Positions 51,301-55,430 of a stretch of DNA of 64,000 nt are shown here, one piece after another. Position 1 is the stretch's first letter. Every line of letters starts with the position of its first letter. Both the position numbers and the translations under genes were made by a program. The stretch is from Sphaerolaimus hirsutus (lineage: Eukaryota > Nematoda > Chromadorea > Monhysterida > Sphaerolaimidae). The notes beneath the pieces are model-generated. The model was not told where the DNA came from. It searched no databases and saw only the letters and a list, made by a program, of their open reading frames with translations. Where the stretch lies: the NCBI GenBank assembly GCA_964036195.1, contig OZ038450.1:3226701-3290700 (forward strand). Direction: 5' to 3'.

Positions 51301-52812
51301 TCAAGAAAAACTCTGCAGGTAGCCCAAAATCATAAATATAATACTGTATTAAATCGGACCACACACTGTGCAGCACGAGCGGCAGTAAACTAGATAAAAT
51401 AGATTCAACTTTATTTCAAATGAGATATTTAACTTGCGGTGATCGGTGATAACACTAATCATGAGTTATTACAGCACTATTTAACGATTATTATCACAAC
51501 CAAGCCATTTACACCCAATAGTAAATGTGTTGGTCAATGATAAATTCTGAGACCAATTGAGATTTGCATAAAATGATTTTTATTTTATCAGTGGTGCAAG
51601 TAGACAAGTGAATAGATAATGTCGATAAAAGTTTTGAGTGATAGGTCAAATAAGAAGTCCAGTGACAAGTAAATTTCTTGATCAAAATACTAATATACTC
51701 CAGTTACTTTACACCTTGCACGCGTGGTTCCCGCTGGAAGCGTGCCAACAATGTGTAACGCATGCGATTGCCATAAAAAGTTGCCGAAATTCATTCCTGT
51801 AATAACGTGATACGTAACATATCCGCAACGATTATTTTTTTCATCTTTATACAAGGATGGCATGCCTTAATTATTATTGGCACGCTTCCAACGAGAGACA
51901 TAAATCAGTGCGAGTGCAGAGTATCAAGTTCGCCGAGTATACTAGAAATTTTTCATATAATTTGTCCACATGCGAATTTCTCCCATTGTTATTCTCGAAC
52001 ACAGAAAACTTTTTCGGCTAAACAAGATTTCACCTGTCAAAAAAGCTAGACATTGCAGTAAAAATAACACTACTCAGCGCCGTTTTGCACGCAGAAAAAT
52101 GACAGCAAGAAAAACAGTTGACATTAAAACAGAAAAATGTCAATTGTTAACCTCCGTTCTTCGATTCGTTTTGGTTTTCTGGTTAAACTTTGACGTTGAT
52201 CTTTCATATGACGATAGTTTTCTAAATACCGTATTTGCTTGAATCTTGCCCCTTGTGAATAATACCCGTGCGAGATGAGTGAGCAAAAATAATTTCCCCT
52301 CGAAAAATTCCCCCTATAGGAATATACCTAGCTAGTCAATTTTTGTGTCCAATTTGAACAAGGTGTTTTTTCGTTTATAAACAATACATTGTTCAGAATC
52401 AATATTGACAAACATGTGGCATTTTTTGACGAAATAAACCTCCCTTGCTAAATTCCTCCCCTAGAATAACACCCCCCCCCCCCAGAAAAGTTCCCCCTCA
52501 AAAGTCTTCACAAAAAGATACTTCTCCAGGAGAACTTTTCAAGCAAATACAGTATTTTGTCCTTTCAAACACTGGCAAAACGAAAAACGATCCACTAACC
52601 ATCAAATCATCTTCCAAATTTCCCGCGTGATATCCGTTCTGCACAAGGTCGGCTTTTGGCGCCTTGCCAGCATTTTCAAATCCATATCCAGCCCGATCGA
52701 AAGAATTTGCATAACTTTGATTAGTAGCGGCATAACCCGGGTGGCAACTGGCTGACATAAAGTGATTTTGGTGGACATAACTTTGGTTTTCGGCGTACCT
52801 GTCCGTGTTCAT
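1..52812 (-). CDS. 20-exon gene model, Ser/Gln/Tyr-motif-rich scaffold-like protein, 3' end beyond window
   Basis: Joined exons (5' to 3'): 52812-52600, 50166-50053, 49399-49319, 48769-48674, 48482-48389, 47714-47434, 39780-39459, 39028-38817, 20552-20319, 18879-18645, 14308-14106, 13796-13555, 12988-12862, 11964-11649, 11246-11070, 10333-10227, 9856-9584, 8889-8727, 8291-8122, 362-1. Seen: each exon is a GC-rich island in AT-rich DNA, each has AG before and GT after, and all 19 junctions conserve phase, so about 1,340 codons are open. Arg-rich patches lie near residues 90-106, 137-149 and 188-196; a Gln/Ser-rich stretch near 825-880; tyrosine motifs YDNC (621), YDNV (825), YDEP (1030), YDTP (1093), YANV (1102), YDNI (1336). 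No signal peptide, membrane helix or catalytic motif is apparent. Inference: an intracellular, largely disordered adaptor or scaffold. The NHS/Guanylate-kinase-holder family is a weak candidate. The ATG at 52812 is the best visible start, but exon 1 has its own acceptor, so coding may begin further upstream. Confidence 0.8.
812..966. mobile_element. family A fold-back element, degraded
   Basis: The right arm (ATGACTTTTGACACTTTGCA ... GGGGTCTGGGATTGCC) is clear; the left arm is diverged (AGACCTTGTAAGATG). Confidence 0.6.
1245..1447. mobile_element. family A fold-back element, near full length
   Basis: Left end GGTGCCACTCCCAGACCCTG, right end TCTGGGACTGGCACC, with long inverted arms. The outermost bases CTGGTGCCA...TGGCACCAG are palindromic, so both strands begin GT and end AG one base in. 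It is the best copy for defining the element's ends. Length about 200 bp, no coding capacity. Confidence 0.75.
2415..2815. repeat. GGCGCC-rich stretch with AAGTGACAAGT arms
   Basis: Many GGCGCC/TGGCGC hexamers at 2,428-2,470 and 2,630-2,810, with an inverted pair GCAAGTGAAAAAGTTC / AACTTGTCCACTTGCGG at 2,508 and 2,580. Confidence 0.45.
4826..4978. mobile_element. family F element (GGGGTCTCCAAGATTTTGG)
   Basis: GGGGTCTCCAAGATTTTGGC, CTCGCGGGGGCTGGATAGAT and TCGCTCCTCCGGAGGGATAG, then a long G run/C run pair ending TAGGTGACCCCTG. Shared with 23,907 and partly with 21,640. Confidence 0.55.
6600..6650. repeat. 24-bp tandem duplication
   Basis: ATTCAGTTGACATATCGGTT occurs twice in direct succession, in the intron between exons 19 and 20. 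Confidence 0.7.
8122..8291 (-). CDS. exon 19
   Basis: Acceptor ACCATCTCAG preceded by a C run, donor GAG|GTGCGT. Two leading bases complete Ala; AYPFSRPRTSSHYDSAELP, a poly-Ala/Gln stretch, then RYAGSMDRQLIGSANELHL. It is followed by a 7,759-bp intron. Confidence 0.75.
8727..8889 (-). CDS. exon 18
   Basis: Acceptor CAATTTCACAG, donor CAAG|GTGAAT (phase 1). 54 codons: ASMGAYTPQHQGSSAAGYN, YYKSMPSLAPDFPDGF and the acidic DDMDDSDS. Confidence 0.8.
8979..9228. mobile_element. family C fold-back element
   Basis: Ends TATACTCGGCGGACATGATA and GTAAAGTAACTGGAGTATA. The inverted inner arms contain GTGCCAATGATGATAAAGCG and TCGTTGGCACGCTTCCAGCG. Located in the intron between exons 17 and 18. Confidence 0.6.
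9584..9856 (-). CDS. exon 17, cluster of tyrosine motifs
   Basis: Acceptor CAAATCCAG after a C tract; donor AAG|GTGGGT; 91 codons, phase 0 both sides. It encodes RHIYDEPYPASPDYSPP near the start and IYDTPPDQSLYANVHSEK at the end, with Gln/Ala/Arg-rich sequence between. YDxP matches the preference of Crk-type SH2 domains and YxN that of Grb2-type SH2 domains (established for those families). That these sites are used here is inference. Confidence 0.8.
10227..10333 (-). CDS. exon 16
   Basis: Acceptor CTACTGCGCAG chosen because it alone gives the two leading bases that exon 15 requires (an AG 14 bases upstream would shift the frame). Donor TGG|GTCAGT. It encodes LLHATASETRAMYVHGASSG, a Gln run and ARFHKDAW. 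Confidence 0.65.
10657..10898. mobile_element. family D fold-back element (CACACACTAGTT ends)
   Basis: GTGCCTACACACACTAGTTT at the left and TGGTGCAAACTAGTGTGAAG at the right, with GTTTTCACATCGG/AGTGTGAAAACCG as inner arms. Same subfamily as 16,152. Confidence 0.6.
11070..11246 (-). CDS. exon 15
   Basis: Acceptor CACCACCAACAG, donor CATG|GTGGGT. Two leading bases complete Ala; ADRPLPAEPDDPLHQHL, then ARSNNDVGGTVDATADF and VVLQHRRGVGGAQRPH. One base is carried to exon 16. Confidence 0.7.
11649..11964 (-). CDS. exon 14, Gln/Ser-rich with YDNV
   Basis: Acceptor CCGCCGCAG, donor TTGG|GTACGT (phase 1). 105 codons: VLLESQYDNVSGSQQQ, an SQSQSQAQSHAS repeat, PPPPAAQHQHTN, then the more ordered QYWLARRGLLRPTVDAW and ADRASFLDQNIDL. 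This last part is the least repetitive piece and the best probe for homology. Confidence 0.8.
12374..12797. mobile_element. family H element (GGACGTAGCC ends, poly-C core)
   Basis: GGACGTAGCCAGGGTAGGCC at the left and AAAAATCCCGGCTACGTCCCTG at the right are inverted. The interior holds C runs and a GGCGCC-rich stretch (12,608-12,680). Located in the intron between exons 13 and 14. Confidence 0.55.
12862..12988 (-). CDS. exon 13
   Basis: Acceptor ACCCCCCCTCAG and donor GGGGG|GTGGGC, phase 0 out. One leading base completes Lys from exon 12; then 42 codons YPFSVTAGGAAYQKLITHHA ... AARLSRG. The donor sits in a G run, so its exact base is uncertain, but only this GT gives the phase that exon 14 needs. 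Confidence 0.7.
13189..13507. mobile_element. family B (TACCGTATTT-ended) element
   Basis: Left end ATACCATATTTGCTTGAAT and right end GCAAATACGGTA are inverted. The interior has repeated AATTCCCC(T)CGAATA blocks and C runs. Located in the intron between exons 12 and 13. Confidence 0.6.
13555..13796 (-). CDS. exon 12
   Basis: Acceptor with a 13-base C tract then TTCAG; donor AA|GTGAGT (good consensus, phase 2). It encodes SSTTRTSASSLGKLSD, a Gln/Thr/His repeat (TQSHTQTQ) and KAGMPYKLPINAPIEK across the junction. Confidence 0.8.
14106..14308 (-). CDS. exon 11, Ser/His/Gly-rich
   Basis: Acceptor ACCCCCACAG, donor CAG|GTGGGT. Two leading bases complete Asp, giving DSWLSTTGSLSTHSHSH, then a Gly/Gln-rich tail. 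Two other open frames cover this DNA, but only this one joins exons 10 and 12 in phase. Confidence 0.75.
14363..14519. mobile_element. family A fold-back element
   Basis: GCCACTCCCAGACCCTGTAA at the left, TTTTACAGTGCCTAGGATT at the right. It lies about 55 bp upstream of the exon 11 acceptor, inside that intron. Confidence 0.65.
15258..15703. mobile_element. family B element, intact
   Basis: Ends TACCGTATTTCCTCGAAATA and its inverted copy TATTTCGAGGAAATACGGTA. Two blocks of C-run plus TCGAAATACCCC and TCTCGGGACCACTATGAAAC flank a 250-bp core. It closely matches the copy at 43,982. Confidence 0.75.
16152..16401. mobile_element. family D fold-back element
   Basis: GGCCCTACACACACTAGTTT at the left and GGTGAAAACTAGTGTGTGTA at the right; inner arms ACTGAAATGGCGACA and AATTTCAGTTTTCACACG. 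Confidence 0.65.
18645..18879 (-). CDS. exon 10, YDNC motif
   Basis: Acceptor AACCCCCACAG, donor GATG|GTAAGT (good consensus, phase 1). 78 codons: TSRPRPPALPPHKKHPF, DACTQTSPLD, STSFTWMTDASFSGLGG and EYDNCDED. The proline-rich start could bind SH3 domains (inference). Confidence 0.8.
18980..19095. repeat. GGGATC-array element, family E-like
   Basis: It begins AGGGTTCAAACGGAATCGAC like the copy at 49,890, but the repeated core is GGGATC/GGATCC. It ends near TCGGGATCCCGTATGG. Confidence 0.45.
19214..20151. mobile_element. family E element: GGCACC-array fold-back
   Basis: Left end TAGTGATGTTAAAGGCACCG and right end CGGTGCCTTTACATCACTA are inverted. Both arms (about 200 bp each) are dense irregular arrays of GGCACC/GGTGCC. 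The 500-bp middle is AT-rich and unrelated. It lies entirely in the intron between exons 9 and 10. Confidence 0.65.
20319..20552 (-). CDS. exon 9, Asn/Gln/Ser-rich
   Basis: Acceptor ACACTTTCAG, donor CAG|GTTTGT; 78 codons, phase 0 both sides. LSDSPQHQNHA, an Asn run and GGGTYFVTVRKPSPG, the only hydrophobic strand-like stretch in the exon. Because it is phase-symmetric it could be skipped without a frameshift. Confidence 0.75.
21340..21715. mobile_element. family F-related element
   Basis: CATGTAAACCCGCTAGGCAT and ACGGGGGTCTCATGGAGGAG at the left; TCCGGAGGAGCGATTTGCTA and CTTGGAAACCCCTGATCC at the right. Confidence 0.5.
22345..22517. mobile_element. family A fold-back element
   Basis: GGCACTCCCAGACCGCGTAA at the left and a diverged right arm ending AGTGGCACT. 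Inside the 18-kb intron. Confidence 0.6.
23907..24364. mobile_element. family F element
   Basis: GGGTCTCCTAGGGGGGCTGG at the left and AAATCTTGGAGACCCCTG at the right (inverted). The interior carries CAGCTATCTATCT and CGGAGGAGCGATTTGCTATC. Confidence 0.55.
24462..24715. mobile_element. family A fold-back element with expanded right arm
   Basis: GTGCCAATCCCAAACCCTG at the left; the right arm has several copies of ATGACTTTTGACACTTTACA and ends TTGGAGTGCC. Confidence 0.6.
26062..26365. mobile_element. AAGTGAAAAGTGA fold-back
   Basis: AGGAGAAGTGAAAGGAGAAGTG at the left; on the right, repeated CACTTTTCACTTCTCATTTC blocks run in the inverted sense. Confidence 0.5.
28985..29110. repeat. GACCCGAATCGG-type array
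   Basis: Irregular repeats of AACCGACCCGAATCGGTTT and AACCGACTCGGATCGG. A related stretch lies at 29,430-29,515 (ACCCGACAAA, GTCGAGTCGGGTC). It resembles the family E style with another core. Confidence 0.4.
30101..30316. mobile_element. family D fold-back element, different arm sequence
   Basis: GGCCGCACACACTAGTTTAC at the left, GTTAGTAAACTAGTGTGTGC at the right. The inner arms TGGGTGCCCATAAAACAGCT and GCTGATTTATGAGCACCCAA differ from those of the 16,152 copy. Confidence 0.65.
30495..30622. mobile_element. family A fold-back element, short
   Basis: GAGCCACTACCAGAGCCTGT at the left and TTTTACAGGGTCAGGGTCC at the right. Confidence 0.5.
30839..31078. mobile_element. family A fold-back element
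   Basis: GGTGCCACTCCCAGACCC at the left with three successive TCATGCAAA/TCATGTAAAATG units; the right arm is short (TTTTACAGTGTCTGGAC). Confidence 0.65.
31741..31860. mobile_element. family A fold-back element, ends missing
   Basis: The internal motifs TGTCATGTAAAATGTCAT and GACATTTTGCATGTCATT form an inverted pair, but the terminal TCCCAGACC sequences are not visible. Confidence 0.4.
32695..32930. mobile_element. AAGTGAAATGGCAAATGCG fold-back
   Basis: CTGGTGCCAATTCCGCAAATTGAG at the left and CTCAATTTGCGGAACTGGCCCC at the right are inverted, with arms of GAAGTGAA and TTCACTTC repeats. Confidence 0.55.
34455..34732. mobile_element. family F-related element
   Basis: GTAGACATGTAAACCCGCTC at the left and GGTCTACATGTCGGGTTTACATGTC at the right, an inverted pair. 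It ends 35 bp before the family B composite. Confidence 0.5.
34768..35356. mobile_element. family B element, composite
   Basis: Begins TACCGTATTTCCTCGAATAA and ends TTCGAGGTAATACGGTA. An internal ATACCGTATTACCTCGAAAT near 35,010 shows that one copy inserted in or next to another. Confidence 0.6.
36111..36456. mobile_element. family A fold-back element, enlarged
   Basis: GTGCCACTTCCAGACCCTG at the left. The right arm carries repeated CATGACATTTGACACTTTGC units and ends CTTGAAACTAGCCCC. Confidence 0.55.
37016..37189. mobile_element. family D fold-back element, different arm sequence
   Basis: GCGGCCCACACACAAGTTGA at the left, GTCAACTAGTGTGCGGGCCG at the right; inner arms TCAACTCAGATTTCGG and GAAACCGAAATCTGAGTTGA form a long perfect stem. 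Confidence 0.65.
37955..38248. mobile_element. family A fold-back element
   Basis: GGTACCAATCCCAGGCCCTG at the left and TTTTACAGGGCATTTTAAG...GTCTGGGACTGCAC at the right, with about 100 bp of unrelated sequence in the loop. Confidence 0.6.
38817..39028 (-). CDS. exon 8
   Basis: Acceptor TCCCACACAG, donor GAG|GTTGGT. Two leading bases complete Asp; then 70 codons including PFILIDRSSQPTLIISDQ, STVIDLESSRCDDTLRV and a Ser-Gly dipeptide run. It is followed by the largest intron of the model (18,264 bp). Confidence 0.8.
39459..39780 (-). CDS. exon 7
   Basis: Acceptor AATTCCCAG, donor CAAG|GTGTGC (one spare base, phase 1). 107 codons: AAVSTSALSSGQSRAKSLSK, an Asn run (ASNNNNG), and LALARRRLDEACDELMQ, which could form a short helix. 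Joins exon 8 through a split Asp codon (G + AC). Confidence 0.8.
39825..39890. mobile_element. family C fragment
   Basis: AATATACTATGCGGACTTGA and CTGCACTCGCAGTGATTTAT resemble one end of the family. It lies 45 bp upstream of the exon 7 acceptor. Confidence 0.35.
41003..41396. mobile_element. family A element with tandemly amplified right arm
   Basis: GCCCAGTCCCAGACCCT marks the left end. The rest is six to seven head-to-tail copies of a 50-60 bp unit containing ATGACTTTTGACACTTTGCA and GACATTTTACAGG. Two consecutive copies from about 41,231 to 41,330 are identical at period 50. It ends ATCTGGGGGTACC. Confidence 0.65.
42229..42600. repeat. cluster of GGACTTGTCGACTTTTAG motifs
   Basis: One inverted copy (TAAAAGTCGACAAGTTC at 42,230) and four direct copies of GGACTTGTCGACTT near 42,389, 42,463, 42,549 and 42,580. 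A similar AAAGTCGACAAGTTCAA is at 7,828. The spacing is irregular. Confidence 0.65.
43490..44965. mobile_element. large fold-back with nested family B element
   Basis: The left arm has ACCCATCGACTCGCAAGCCAAAGTAC and TTATTAAAGCCATG repeats; the right arm has GGCTTGCGAGTCGACG, GGCTTTAATAATGACAC and TTTGGCTTTACAGTCGATGGG in inverted sense. The family B element at 43,982-44,444 lies between the arms. Confidence 0.5.
43982..44444. mobile_element. family B element, nested
   Basis: Same ends and core as the copy at 15,258 (shared TGTAGTTTGTGTTCTGTGTA, ACAGTTTATACC-like core and AGAACCTTATAAATGGC). It sits inside a larger fold-back whose arms lie near 43,490-43,740 and 44,800-44,960. Confidence 0.7.
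45675..45919. mobile_element. family D-like fold-back element
   Basis: TGCCACACAAGCTAGGTTTC at the left and GAAAACTAGCTTGTGTGGCC at the right; inner arms CATGGTTCCAATTTG and CTTTGGAACCATGAA. Confidence 0.6.
46380..46520. repeat. 47-bp perfect tandem triplication
   Basis: Three identical copies of a 47-bp unit beginning CTCAGGACACTTCAATAGCT (46,380, 46,427, 46,474). No mismatch seen, so it is recent, or possibly an assembly artefact. Confidence 0.85.
46805..46885. mobile_element. family A fragment (left arm)
   Basis: GGTGCCAATCCCAGAATTGT, then GTCGTGCAAAGTGTC. The right end is not recognisable. Confidence 0.4.
47129..47352. mobile_element. family C fold-back element
   Basis: TATACTCCGGTGAGTTCAAA at the left, CTTGCACGCGTGGTTCACGC inside, and ACCGTTGGCACACTTCCAAG plus ACATAAATAACTGCGCGTGC at the right. 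Confidence 0.6.
47434..47714 (-). CDS. exon 6
   Basis: Acceptor ATCTCCAG (an alternative AG six bases inside keeps the same phase), donor ATG|GTAGGT; two leading bases then 93 codons. It encodes MTRSLYDQQRSQSVKDLHWQ, later RRENVPPRREDL, and an amphipathic stretch NMWTSQVLEQLDKLPG. The high G/C at third codon positions singles out this frame from two overlapping open frames. Confidence 0.75.
47933..48120. mobile_element. family E element: GGCGCC-array fold-back
   Basis: Left end CTAGTGATATAAAAGCGCCA and right end TGGCGCTTTTCACATCACTAG are inverted. The interior is an array of GGCGCC/TGGCGC hexamers. Located in the intron between exons 5 and 6. Confidence 0.65.
48389..48482 (-). CDS. exon 5, Arg-rich
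   Basis: Acceptor GCCCCCAG, donor GCCG|GTCGGT; starts in phase 0 and ends with one spare base, exactly what exon 6 (two leading bases) needs. It encodes GDIGSCAVATAQN, then SPLERRIRRRLAHA. Without this exon the junction from exon 4 to exon 6 would shift frame, which is independent support for it. Its acceptor AG is the outermost end of the fold-back element forming the upstream intron. Confidence 0.7.
48483..48673 (-). mobile_element. family A fold-back element forming a complete intron (introner-like)
   Basis: The 191 bases between exons 4 and 5 are one inverted-repeat element. Both arms, about 90 bases each, carry the family A sequence (CAGTCCCAGACCCTG, then TGTCAAATGTCATGCAAAG). In the gene's orientation it begins GTGCCAGTCCC and ends GGGACTGCCCCCAG. 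Nothing lies between the element and the splice sites. CAGG is found at both edges and might be a target-site duplication or simply exon consensus. Confidence 0.75.
48674..48769 (-). CDS. exon 4, basic and Pro/Gln repeat
   Basis: Acceptor TTCGAAAACAG, donor CTGCAG|GTGCCA; 32 codons, phase 0. It encodes SRFRRPTNLSRRGLKPPK and a QPQPQPQ run. The pyrimidine tract before the acceptor is poor. The donor GT lies inside the terminal repeat of the fold-back element that forms the whole next intron. Confidence 0.65.
48866..49128. mobile_element. fold-back element, possibly family D
   Basis: GCCGCACCGCACACTGAAAT at the left and ATTTCAGTGTGCGGTGCACC at the right with very long, nearly perfect arms (GCGTTCAGCGTTCGAACGTT on both strands). 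Located in the intron between exons 3 and 4. The transcript would form a stem of about 100 bp. Confidence 0.65.
49319..49399 (-). CDS. exon 3, Ser-rich acidic
   Basis: Acceptor TTTTTCCCAG, donor AAG|GTACCT; 27 codons, phase 0 on both sides. It encodes VVDPSCLDRSAA followed by a Ser run and the acidic SDDEINQK. It follows the Arg-rich exon 2 directly in frame. Confidence 0.75.
49656..49817. mobile_element. family A fold-back element
   Basis: GGGGCCACTCCCAGACTCTG at the left and TTTTACAGGGCCTGTCGTGG at the right. It lies within the intron between exons 2 and 3, away from the splice sites. Confidence 0.6.
49890..50040. mobile_element. family E-like element: GGTCCC-array fold-back
   Basis: AGGGTTCAAACGGGACCGCG at the left and CTGGTCCCGTTTGAACCCTA at the right are inverted; between them are repeated GTCCCGGTCCCGGT blocks. 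Only about 12 bp from the exon 2 donor. Confidence 0.6.
50053..50166 (-). CDS. exon 2, Arg-rich patch
   Basis: Acceptor TTTTTTCGCAG and donor CAG|GTGGGA; 38 codons, phase 0 on both sides. It encodes VRSSFVNGTNADV followed by a very basic stretch with the core YRKRRSVRRRNSRRS, which could act as a nuclear-localisation, membrane or RNA-binding patch (inference). A second in-line AG eight bases inside the exon would break phase with exon 1, so the outer AG was chosen. Confidence 0.75.
51691..51940. mobile_element. family C fold-back element
   Basis: ATATACTCCAGTTACTTTAC and CTTGCACGCGTGGTTCCCGC at the left; ATTGGCACGCTTCCAACGAG and CAGTGCGAGTGCAGAGTATC at the right. Best pair of arms in the family. 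Confidence 0.65.
52227..52554. mobile_element. family B element
   Basis: TACCGTATTTGCTTGAATCT at the left and AAGCAAATACAGTA at the right, with AATTCCCCCT blocks and a C run. It starts about 45 bp inside the intron after exon 1. Confidence 0.6.
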
Positions 52813-52834
52813 TGTGCAGGTAGCTGGCAGGTGT
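52600..52834 (-). CDS. exon 1 (first visible coding exon)
   Basis: Acceptor TTTTTTCAG precedes 52834 and donor ATG|GTTAGT follows 52600 (phase 0). The ATG at 52812 has A at -3. Upstream in the same frame a TGA lies just before the acceptor, so translation either starts at 52812 or enters by splicing with two bases of a codon from an earlier exon. Residues 1-71 are Asn/Tyr/His-rich (for example QSYVHQNHF, GYGFENAG) and end acidic (LEDDLM). Just before the ATG the spliced-in reading would be HLPATCT, which is of interest for the NHS hypothesis. Confidence 0.7.
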
Positions 52835-53900
52835 CTGAAAAAAGTTCATAAAATGACTGGAGTGAACGCAATACAGTATTGTACGGAGTTAACAAAGGAT
52901 ATTACCGTATTTTGATCAATAAAATCACATGATAAGTTGTGCGGCAAATACACCCATAGTGAGCGCATGTGATGAAAATTACAGTTTGTGGTTTTTATTC
53001 ATGTTGGACATGGTGGATTTTGTTGAAAATTGTTCCGTCTGGGAAAAGTGGACTATACGCATAATTTATTCATAGGTGGCAAATTTGTATAAAAGTTGTG
53101 TTTAGTTCGACCGATATCCTGGCACCAAAGTAAGCATGAAAGTTCGTGATAGAAACTGTTATATTGTTAAGCGTTCTAGGTATGTAAATATATTTGTGTA
53201 AAAACAAAATCATAAAAAAATTTCTAGCAACATTAAACAACATTTCTCGTTAAACGTTAAACGAGAAAAAAATCATTAAACAACATTTCTCGGTTCAGTG
53301 CTCATTACGTAACCGAGCTAAAATACTTCGAATATTTTCTCTCTCTGAAGCTTGAAAATGTCTACACTTATCAACATCAAAACCTAACATCAGGAAATGC
53401 GATTACAAATTACTAAATCCGTGTATACATATTCTACTTTAGGTATCATATAAAATAAAACCAGCCTTCAAACCAGTTAAAAATACTTTTAAAAAGCCTT
53501 GATTTCACAAAAGAATGTCTATAGAAAAAGACTTTTGATCCAAAGAAAATGTTAAAATGTTTGAATCATCATCCACGGATTGGCTTCAAACAATTCGAGC
53601 CGTAAAAATCCGCTCAAACTATTTCCGTTGACCAGAAAAAAAAGAAAAATAGAACAACCTTGGAATGGAAAAACTACGATGATAACAAACAAATTCAGTC
53701 TCATCTCGCATCAATGATTACAAAGAGGTGATCATACTTGAGAGCAGAACTTCATACACTTGCTTAATTACCCATCCAGTCTGTATTGACCGACTTAAAA
53801 GCACACCAACTCAAAAAAGATCACATTAAAATAGCCCGACACGCTTCGTCGGGCAGCCCGATTTACCGAAGCGAACCATATTCATTGCCCGCCTAAATGT

Positions 53901-54123
53901 TGACCAACACACACTAGTTGACCGCCGGTCAACTAAAACTAAAAGGATACTGAAAGTATGTTTTAACCGAATTTGTAGTTGACGCGAATGTAAAGTACTT
54001 GTTCGCGTCAACCAGTGTATCCAAAGTTTACGCTTCCGTTAACGAAATAACGCGGGTTGAAAACAGATTTTTCAGTTGACCACCAGCCGCAGTTGACCGG
54101 CGGTCAACTCATGCGTGTAGCGC
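53901..54123. mobile_element. family D fold-back element, different arm sequence
   Basis: ACCAACACACACTAGTTGAC, then CGCCGGTCAACT, at the left; AGTTGACCGGCGGTCAACTC and GCGTGTAGCGCC at the right. Confidence 0.6.
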
Positions 54124-54986
54124 CAATATAATTCCGATTAGCAGCTTAACTAATTCCGGGCAAGTTCAATTTCGTGCCAATGGTAATGTGCTTATTTGTG
54201 TACTTTCAGAGCCAGTGCAAAAGCTATTAGTAATTAGCACTTACTACATTTCCGTGTAGGAGTACTGTATTTGGCTGAATAAAATTAACAGCAAAGGCCT
54301 TGAATAAAACCACACTTTGCGATCGAGATGAAATTCCGCCGAAAACTTTGTTACGAGAAAACACCTAATGTGCAATATTTGAAAGAGAATTACGTAAGAG
54401 TTTTTTAGGTGTGGTAATAACATGTGGATAAAAAACCACGAATTTACAATATACCTAAGTATTTGAACTAGAATCAAGCTCGAACAAGTATTTGAACTAC
54501 CTCAATAAATTCGAACAAAAGCTCTTCTGGTATTTAAACTACTCATGGGGCTCTATTCAAGCACATACGATACCCACACATACGTACAGGTTATGTAATT
54601 TTCTGGTGCCATCACCACTCATCGTACAGAATTCTAGCACGCGAAACTCGGAAAGCCAAACATTTGCACAGAGTGCATCCGCACGCAAAATGCATTTTCC
54701 ATCACGCAGAGTGCATATTTTCGCAACTAGCGCATTTTTGCAACTTCTCACTGTTGTTGCATTGTAATAAATATCATGAAACAGCTCAAGTTTTTATCAG
54801 GCATAACTTAACAGGAATAAATTACCGTATTACCTTGAAATACCCGAAGGGGGTTTATTCTTTGCCAGCAAACTTTCAGGGGGGTAATTTTCAGGGGGTG
54901 GCTATTTTTTGCCAGAAATTTTGTGAAATTCCACATACTCAGATGTAGAAAAATATAACAATTACATAGATGTACGTGTTTATCAG

Positions 54987-55430
54987 TGACATAGCCAGGA
55001 TTTTTGTATTAGAGCCCAGCAAATGAGGGGCAATGGCGCCCCCCCCCCCCTAAAATAAGGCCCCGGTAATTGCGGAATGGAGTTATGGCGCTGGCGCAAT
55101 TTGTAAGCAATGCCCCATGCCATGGTGTGATTGGCTTGGCATCGGCATTGCCACCAATAGCTACAATTAGCTACCAAATAGCTACCAAATTAGCTACCAA
55201 TAGCTACCAATAGAAAACTTTTATACCTAAATGTATGAAAATTTGTAAGGCATTTAGTAATTTGAAGTGGTGTTTTTACTAATGCCATGTACATAATAAT
55301 AAAGGATATTGTGAGGGGCAATTTGGCAAAACAACCTACAACATCGGTATAGAAAAGTGACATTCTCGGTAGATTTTATGTCCAGCCTGGGTAAGCTGCC
55401 CCCCCTGCCCCTGGCTACGCCACTGGTGTT
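54987..55430. mobile_element. family H element
   Basis: GTGACATAGCCAGGATTTTT at the left; CCCCTGCCCCTGGCTACGCC at the right, inverted. It interrupts the family B element around it. Confidence 0.5.
55150..55212. repeat. TAGCTACCAA short tandem repeat
   Basis: Six imperfect copies of (AT)TAGCTACCAA in a row. Confidence 0.7.
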
